Positions 58,854-64,000 of a DNA stretch of 64,000 nucleotides are shown here, in pieces. Location: positions 62,001-126,000 of the forward strand of contig DPRR01000028.1 of NCBI GenBank assembly GCA_003538625.1, read 5' to 3'. Source of the stretch: Ignavibacteriales bacterium (lineage in GTDB: Bacteria > Bacteroidota > Ignavibacteria > Ignavibacteriales > Ignavibacteriaceae). The notes below the pieces were generated by a model, which was not told where the DNA came from, searched no databases, and worked only from the letters and a program-made list of their open reading frames with translations. Positions within the stretch are counted from its first letter, which is position 1; each line of letters opens with the position of its first letter. The position numbers and the translations under genes are program-made.

Positions 58854-59777
58854 ATGAATTCAGAAAAACAACAAACAATAACCATAATCGGCTTTCCCGT
58901 AGATCTTGGCTCCGGCAGACGCGGTGTTGACATGGGACCATCCGCTCTGCGTATTGCAGGATTGGAAAACAAACTTAAACACCTTGGTTACAAGGTTGAA
59001 GACACCGGCGATATTAATATTGAGATTATGGAAAAACAAAAAATTTCCGATCCCCGGCTTAAATACATTAACGAAATTTTAAAAACTTCTAAAACCCTTG
59101 CTGCACGGGTTGAAAAAGTTCTTGATCAAAAAAAATTTCCCCTCTGTCTTGGTGGTGATCATTCTATGGCAATTGGTACCATTGCCGGCATCTCAGCATA
59201 TTGTAAAAAAAATAATTTAACTCTTGGGGTAATATGGATTGATGCACACACTGATATGAATACCGATAAAACAACTCCTTCCGGTAACATCCACGGAATG
59301 CCTCTCGCCGCTTCCATGGGTCTTGGGCATCCGGATCTTGTAAACTTTTATGGATTTGCACCAAAATTAAAACCGGAAAACTGCGCCGTTATTGCAGCCA
59401 GAAGTATTGATATTGAAGAGAGAAAAAATATTAAAAAACTTAATCCCGCTGTTTATACAATGAGTGATGTTGATAAACTTGGCATACACAGAATTATAAG
59501 TCGTGTCTTAAAACAGTTCAAAGAAAAGGTAGATCACATACACGTTAGCTTTGATGTTGACAGTATTGACCCGAATTTTGCACCCGGTGTTGGTACTCCC
59601 GTTCCCGGCGGATTAAATTACAGAGAAGCTCATTTGCTTATGGAAGCTATTGCAGAATGTGGTTGTATGTCTTCTCTTGAAGTTGCGGAAGTAAATCCAA
59701 TTTTGGATGTTCGTAACAGCAGTGCTGTGTTTGCTGCAGATTTAATTGCATCAAGTATGGGGCAAAGAATTTTGTGA
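58854..59777 (+). CDS. rocF: Arginase
   Basis: 307 aa, usual length. Manganese ligands in CLGGDHSMAIGTIAG (His), VIWIDAHTDMNTDK (D-A-H-x-D) and VSFDVDSIDPNFAPGVGTPV (D-x-D); substrate segment SGNIHGMPLAASMGLGHP; C-terminal SLEVAEVNPILDVRNSS. It hydrolyses arginine to ornithine and urea. The start is an ATG with a weak ribosome site 100 bp from the 21-bp array. Its TGA overlaps the ATG of the next gene (TGATG). Confidence 0.93.
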   Translation: MNSEKQQTITIIGFPVDLGSGRRGVDMGPSALRIAGLENKLKHLGYKVEDTGDINIEIMEKQKISDPRLKYINEILKTSKTLAARVEKVLDQKKFPLCLGGDHSMAIGTIAGISAYCKKNNLTLGVIWIDAHTDMNTDKTTPSGNIHGMPLAASMGLGHPDLVNFYGFAPKLKPENCAVIAARSIDIEERKNIKKLNPAVYTMSDVDKLGIHRIISRVLKQFKEKVDHIHVSFDVDSIDPNFAPGVGTPVPGGLNYREAHLLMEAIAECGCMSSLEVAEVNPILDVRNSSAVFAADLIASSMGQRIL

Positions 59778-60301
59778 TGAATTTTAAATCAGTTAATGTT
59801 TATTTGTTAGTACTCTTAATCGTTGTAACACTTTTAAGTCTGCTTGGGATAATTTCATTAAGTGCGTTGGAGATTGCCGCTTATGCCTGTTTGCTTTGGG
59901 GAATAAGCTTCTTCTACTCTTCTTTTCAAAAACAGTATAAAGCAGGAATTGTAATTGGCGCAATTATTTTTTTAACGGGCGGAATTTTATTTGTGTTTGC
60001 AAAGTTTGAGATATTAAACTTTGGAACTGTTTTTATTCCATCAACATTAATAATTATAGGGTTTAGTTTATTAATTGCAAATTTATTAACAAGGATTAAT
60101 GGGGTTGCTGTTTTGTTTTCTGTGCTTTGTTTATTTGCCGGCACCTGGTTATTAATATCACGCGGAACACCAACAATGGATCTATATCTGTCCGCTGTTT
60201 TTTCGTTAATTAAAAGTTACTGGATAGTCGTTTTATTCTTACTCGTAGTAATTTTTATGATATCTAAAAATTCTAAGAAAAAAAATAATGATCAGGTTTA
60301 G
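59777..60301 (+). CDS. Membrane protein with six predicted helices
   Basis: 174 aa from the ATG overlapping the arginase stop. Hydrophobic segments: VYLLVLLIVVTLLSLLGIIS, ALEIAAYACLLWGISFFY, AGIVIGAIIFLTGGILFVFA, VFIPSTLIIIGFSLLIANLL, GVAVLFSVLCLFAGTWLLIS and YWIVVLFLLVVIFMI, then a basic tail. It resembles LiaF/DUF5668-type small membrane proteins only in general shape. Its 3' end overlaps the convergent anti-sigma gene by 29 bp. Confidence 0.75.
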   Translation: MNFKSVNVYLLVLLIVVTLLSLLGIISLSALEIAAYACLLWGISFFYSSFQKQYKAGIVIGAIIFLTGGILFVFAKFEILNFGTVFIPSTLIIIGFSLLIANLLTRINGVAVLFSVLCLFAGTWLLISRGTPTMDLYLSAVFSLIKSYWIVVLFLLVVIFMISKNSKKKNNDQV

Positions 60302-61241
60302 GCTGAGATTCTATATATAAAGTTGAAGTACTTTTACTTTTTAATTCTTTAATCTCGTTTTCAAGATTTTTAATATCTGCACTGAACTTAAAAAACGAAA
60401 ATATTAATAAAGCAAGCAGAACAGCAATTAAAACATAGGCAATCAAAAGTCCGCGTGTAACTTTTCTTTCGCTTTCATCAAAATGAAATTTCAATGAATC
60501 AAAATCCTGTTCAATCGCTTTAAACATTTTATCAGCAACGCTTCTCCTGGTTAAATCAGGCTGTGTATCCTGCTCGTCTGATTCTTCTATCTTTTGTCTT
60601 TCTTCGGCAACAAAATTATTTGTCGATTCAGAATATATGGATTCACGAGCTTCCGGTGCTTGCAAAACTTCTTCAACATTCATCTCTTCTATTTGCGGAA
60701 CATCAATTTTTGTTTCCCCGATAAGTGTCTCAATCGGACTATCAATTGTGATTTCTTTCACTGAATTTTCATCCGATACTTCTCCGGATTTAAAATCGGG
60801 TAATGTTATTTCATCAAGATTAAAATTATTATTCTCCGGGTTCAGCAAAGAAACTAAATTATCTTCAATAACTGTCTCTTCAGATTCAATTTCAATCGGC
60901 TGTTCAACAATTGCTTCTTCAATATTAGTAAACACATCCGCATTTTCTTCATAATCTTCTTCGACTTCAAACTTATCTTCTTCTAAAATTTTATTTGTCC
61001 GTAACTGTTCAATCAGTTTAATTAATTTTAAAGCAACACGATCTTTTAGTTCGGAGTTGGGAAGTTCTAAATTTAAAGCCATTGGTAAAAGAGAAGCGAT
61101 ATTTTGAAATTTACCTAATTCATCCCATGGAAACTGATGTCCTTCATTAATGAAATCCTGCATTTCCTTATCATCTTCCGGATCAAGACAGCCTAAAGCT
61201 TTTGCCTGAAGCATCCCGATGATTTTTTGTTCATCAATCAT
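60273..61241 (-). CDS. Membrane anti-sigma factor with long acidic linker
   Basis: 322 aa. N-terminal ~75 residues (IIGMLQAKALGCLDPEDDKE, PWDELGKFQNIASLLPMALN) match the helical anti-sigma domain found with SigK-type factors, without zinc ligands. Residues ~85-225 are a low-complexity acidic stretch (for example FEVEEDYEENADVF). One membrane helix at ~262-285 (GLLIAYVLIAVLLALLIFSF), then a short coiled periplasmic end. It overlaps the sigma gene start region by 4 nt, so the two are coupled. Confidence 0.8.
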   Translation of the reverse strand: MIDEQKIIGMLQAKALGCLDPEDDKEMQDFINEGHQFPWDELGKFQNIASLLPMALNLELPNSELKDRVALKLIKLIEQLRTNKILEEDKFEVEEDYEENADVFTNIEEAIVEQPIEIESEETVIEDNLVSLLNPENNNFNLDEITLPDFKSGEVSDENSVKEITIDSPIETLIGETKIDVPQIEEMNVEEVLQAPEARESIYSESTNNFVAEERQKIEESDEQDTQPDLTRRSVADKMFKAIEQDFDSLKFHFDESERKVTRGLLIAYVLIAVLLALLIFSFFKFSADIKNLENEIKELKSKSTSTLYIESQPKPDHYFFS

Positions 61242-61813
61242 TGCTTATCCTCTTTTGCAATAATTTCAGAAAGAGTGTTAAGTACAACTCTCATTTTTGA
61301 TTTAACAGTCAGCAAAGGTATGTTTAATTTTTTTGCAATTCCGGATTCAGTTAATCCCTCATAATATGCTAATGATAAAACATATTGCTGGGCTTCCGTT
61401 AGATTATGAAAAGCAGAGTATATTTTATCTCTGCTGCTAAAAATTTTAGCTAAATCGTTTGATGGAATAAGAGTAGAGATTTGCGGAATTATAAAAGTGT
61501 TTTCATATTCATCGGTGTATTCATCTGTAATAATTGATTCTTCCCGCCTCATCAAATCCAATGATTTGTTTCTGGCAAGATTTATTAACCACGAATACAA
61601 ATTTCCTGAATTGATATCAAACATTGAACTTTTTTTCCAGATAATAACAAAAATATCCGCCAGAATTTCTTCGGCTTTCTCCTGATCAATAACAATGCGT
61701 TTAACCAAAGTGTACAACACAGGGCTATAACGATCATAAAGATTTTCTAAAGCTTTAGAATCCCGGTTTATTACCCGCTCAAATAATTCAATGTCTGTTA
61801 ATTCTGTATCCAA
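61238..61813 (-). CDS. ECF-family RNA polymerase sigma factor (SigK-like)
   Basis: 191 aa. Region 2: LFERVINRDSKALENLYDRY, EKAEEILADIFVIIWKKSSM and SWLINLARNKSLDLMRRE; region 4: LTEAQQYVLSLAYYEGLTES, GIAKKLNIPLLTVKSKMRVV. Paired with the membrane anti-sigma gene by a 4-nt overlap. Divergent from the subtilisin gene, which may be a target; that is a guess. Confidence 0.9.
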   Translation of the reverse strand: MDTELTDIELFERVINRDSKALENLYDRYSPVLYTLVKRIVIDQEKAEEILADIFVIIWKKSSMFDINSGNLYSWLINLARNKSLDLMRREESIITDEYTDEYENTFIIPQISTLIPSNDLAKIFSSRDKIYSAFHNLTEAQQYVLSLAYYEGLTESGIAKKLNIPLLTVKSKMRVVLNTLSEIIAKEDKQ

Positions 61814-62002
61814 TTTTCTATAATAATTAGTTCTTGCCGATTTTACTGTACTAAAAGTATATGTCCTTACTCAAAAAAGCAATTGTTCAATTATAATCTA
61901 TGGCAATAGTTATTAATTGTAAACTAAGATTAATTCCCCAAAAGGTTGAAGGCTTATAAATAAGTTGTTAAATTTAAATGTAAAACAATAAGGAGTAATA
62001 CA

Positions 62003-64000
62003 TTGAAAAAACTGCTACTGTTATCCATCTTTTTACTTACTGCAACAATTTCTTTTCCACAGGCAGAAGTAAGTACAAGGCTGCAAGAAGCTTTAAATAA
62101 AGCTAACCCGACTGATTATATTAAAGTAATCGTCCTTCTTCGTTCACAGGTAGATTTGGCAACGCTTGATCAACAATTATATGCTCAGAAATCTACATTA
62201 CAGCAAAGAGCTTATCAGGTTATTACTGCTCTTAAACAAAATGCAGAAAATACCCAGACTGGATTGAAAGAATATTTTCTTCAAAAATCAGAAACGGCTG
62301 AGGTATATACTTATGAGGCTTTCTGGATTTCAAATATGTTTGCTATAGAATCAAGACCTTCTGTTATTTATGAATTAATGAACAGACTTGATGTAGCTGA
62401 ACTTGATCTTGATGCTTTGCTTGAACTTGACAGACCTGAAAAAGGTTCGGAAAATGTTGACGGAACTGAATCGGTTGAACCGGGATTAAGAATAATCAAT
62501 GCTCATTTACTCTGGGCTCAGGGAATTACCGGACAGGGCAGATTAGTAATGGATATTGATACAGGTGTTTATCCTAATCATCCTGCATTAAATTATAAAT
62601 GGAGAGGAAATCATGTTCCTTCCAATCAGGCATGGTTTGATCCGGCAGGTACAACAACTCCAAGTGATTGTGATGGACATGGAAGCCACACTATGGGTAT
62701 AATGGTTGGCAGATCTCAAACAACTTTTGATACCGTTGGTGTTGCTCCGGATGCAGAATGGATAGCTGCAAAAACAATTTGTACAAGCCCTCACACATCA
62801 AACTCAGTTGCCGCCTTTCAGTGGTCAATTGATCCTGATGGAAATCCATTAACTATTGATGATATGCCTGATGCAATAAATAACAGCTGGTACGATCCTG
62901 ATGTAACTAATGAATGTTCCGGAATTTACAAAACAACACTTGATGCCGTTGAAGCTGCAGGTATCGCTGTAGTTTTTTCTGCCGGTAATAACGGACCGGG
63001 AACATCCACAATTACAAAACCTAAAAATATTAACACCAATAATGTAAATGTAATGTGTACTGCAGCAATAGATGGAGCGTTGTACATTGGAGGAAATACA
63101 AATCCAATCGCAAGTTTTTCTAGCCGCGGACCATCACTTTGCGGAGGAACAGGATCTTTATTAATTAAGCCTGAAGTTTCTGCACCTGGTGTAAATGTAC
63201 GTTCATCAGGTACATCTACAGGCTATAATCTTCTTAGCGGTACCTCAATGGCAGCACCACACGTTGCGGGTGCCGTTGCTCTGCTAAAACAATTTGCTCC
63301 AAATTTAACCGGTAAACAAATTCTGGAAGCATTATATAACACTGCTGTTGATCTTGGTGCAGCCGGTGAAGATAATAATTATGGAAATGGATTGATTAAT
63401 GTTTACGCTGCTTTTTTAAGTTTAGGCACACCGGATTCAACTGCGCCTGATCCAATTACTGATTTAAGCGCCGGATCACCAACTTCAAATGCATTAACTC
63501 TTCAATGGACAGTGCCTTATGACTCATCTATGAATGGAGTTACAGGATTTGATATCCGTTATTCAACATCTCAGATTAATGATTCAACATCTTTTTATAA
63601 TGCGACTCAGCTTCCTTTCACTACACTTCCTGATACAACAGGAGGAACTGAATCTTATCTTGTAGATGGATTAAATTTTGCAACGCAATATTATTTTTCA
63701 ATCAAATCAAGAGATATTTGGGGAAACTGGTCTCCATTATCTAACAGTGCTAACGGTACAACCCTTGCAGCACCACAAATTTCAGTTACCCCGGTAAGTT
63801 TACATCATATACTAAATCCTTTGGATGTTGTTGTAGACACCGTTACAATTTCTAATATCTCTGCAGTTCCATCAACATTGGATTTTACCGTAACACTCGA
63901 TAACAATACTTTTCCTGAGGGAATAATAAGCACAAGGTTATTGCCAAAGTATAATGAGCTTGCCGATGCAACAGAAACCACATTAAAAGATAAGGTAAGT
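62003..64000 (+). CDS. Exported subtilisin-family (S8) serine protease, 3' end beyond the window
   Basis: 666 codons present, open to the window edge. TTG start behind AAGGAG gives signal peptide KKLLLLSIFLLTATISFPQ. A propeptide (~20-150) includes VIVLLRSQVDLATLDQQL. Catalytic domain: Asp in LVMDIDTGVYPNHPAL (~182), His in DCDGHGSHTMGIMVG (~222), oxyanion Asn in VVFSAGNNGPG, Ser in LLSGTSMAAPHVAGAVALL (~412). Then a fibronectin-III domain (~475-590, LTLQWTVPYDSSMNGVTGFD) and a beta domain that runs off the end. Probably T9SS-exported with the sorting domain outside the window. Confidence 0.92.
   Translation, partial: MKKLLLLSIFLLTATISFPQAEVSTRLQEALNKANPTDYIKVIVLLRSQVDLATLDQQLYAQKSTLQQRAYQVITALKQNAENTQTGLKEYFLQKSETAEVYTYEAFWISNMFAIESRPSVIYELMNRLDVAELDLDALLELDRPEKGSENVDGTESVEPGLRIINAHLLWAQGITGQGRLVMDIDTGVYPNHPALNYKWRGNHVPSNQAWFDPAGTTTPSDCDGHGSHTMGIMVGRSQTTFDTVGVAPDAEWIAAKTICTSPHTSNSVAAFQWSIDPDGNPLTIDDMPDAINNSWYDPDVTNECSGIYKTTLDAVEAAGIAVVFSAGNNGPGTSTITKPKNINTNNVNVMCTAAIDGALYIGGNTNPIASFSSRGPSLCGGTGSLLIKPEVSAPGVNVRSSGTSTGYNLLSGTSMAAPHVAGAVALLKQFAPNLTGKQILEALYNTAVDLGAAGEDNNYGNGLINVYAAFLSLGTPDSTAPDPITDLSAGSPTSNALTLQWTVPYDSSMNGVTGFDIRYSTSQINDSTSFYNATQLPFTTLPDTTGGTESYLVDGLNFATQYYFSIKSRDIWGNWSPLSNSANGTTLAAPQISVTPVSLHHILNPLDVVVDTVTISNISAVPSTLDFTVTLDNNTFPEGIISTRLLPKYNELADATETTLKDKVS

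Overview
The window is A+T-rich bacterial DNA from a member of the Bacteroidota/Ignavibacteria lineage, most likely an Ignavibacteria-type organism. The lineage call rests on type IX secretion C-terminal sorting domains of the NYPNPFNPST...LASGVYIY type on several exported proteins, a long-form IspG of the Chlamydia/Bacteroidetes kind, LytS/LytTR and ECF sigma/anti-sigma pairs, a TonB-dependent-receptor-like barrel, and a very large load of short palindromic repeats between genes. No rRNA, tRNA, prophage or CRISPR array was seen.

Layout. 1-1.5 kb: two tandem exported proteins with almost identical 5' ends; the first is cut by the window edge. 1.5-2.3 kb: an XRE-like regulator behind ten 21-bp tandem repeats, the whole unit lying between two ~25-bp direct repeats at the 3' end of a geranylgeranyl-reductase gene. 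2.3-9.6 kb: geranylgeranyl reductase and ferredoxin split by an inverted-repeat-bounded four-helix-bundle gene, then recQ, dnaG and a YhcG/DUF1016 nuclease. 9.7-18.2 kb: housekeeping block (ispG, a 27-codon micro-ORF with a strong terminator, nif3-like, zinc ribbon protein, rnpB, recJ, yebC, ruvC, ruvA). 18.3-21.9 kb: FAH hydrolase, a REP-associated transposase between REP palindrome pairs, and a three-gene group with a GNAT-like protein and a 54-aa partner. 21.9-29.9 kb: clpX, a TPR protein, two barrel-like proteins, two TonB C-terminal proteins and an ECF sigma/anti-sigma pair. 30.3-38 kb: dxr and rseP, again separated by an inverted-repeat-bounded four-helix-bundle gene, a 138-bp MITE, a LytS/LytTR two-component pair, a TonB-dependent-receptor-like protein and HU. 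38-47.6 kb: GNAT, GH13 amylase, DUF885 lipoprotein peptidase, AI-2E permease, and an operon of SpoIID-like protein, GT4 glycosyltransferase and DUF4922 protein. 47.7-57.7 kb: a duplicated two-gene cassette (propeller-like lipoprotein plus large T9SS-exported metalloprotease). 57.7-58.85 kb: a palindrome-rich gene-poor stretch ending in a second 21-bp tandem array. 58.85-64 kb: arginase, a small membrane protein, a second ECF sigma/anti-sigma pair and a subtilisin that runs off the end.

Most unusual points: (i) two stand-alone four-helix-bundle (23S-IVS family) genes, each inside its own perfect 16-17 bp inverted repeats, in elements of nearly equal length (464 and 474 bp), each dropped between two genes of an apparent operon; (ii) two unrelated-sequence 21-bp tandem arrays with the same period and the same head/tail design, one inside a direct-repeat-bounded unit; (iii) a duplicated lipoprotein + exported metalloprotease cassette with identical 25-nt spacing, in which both protease genes carry a single in-frame stop; (iv) short dispersed repeats that have become coding sequence inside exported proteins; (v) a REP/RAYT system with scattered REP copies.
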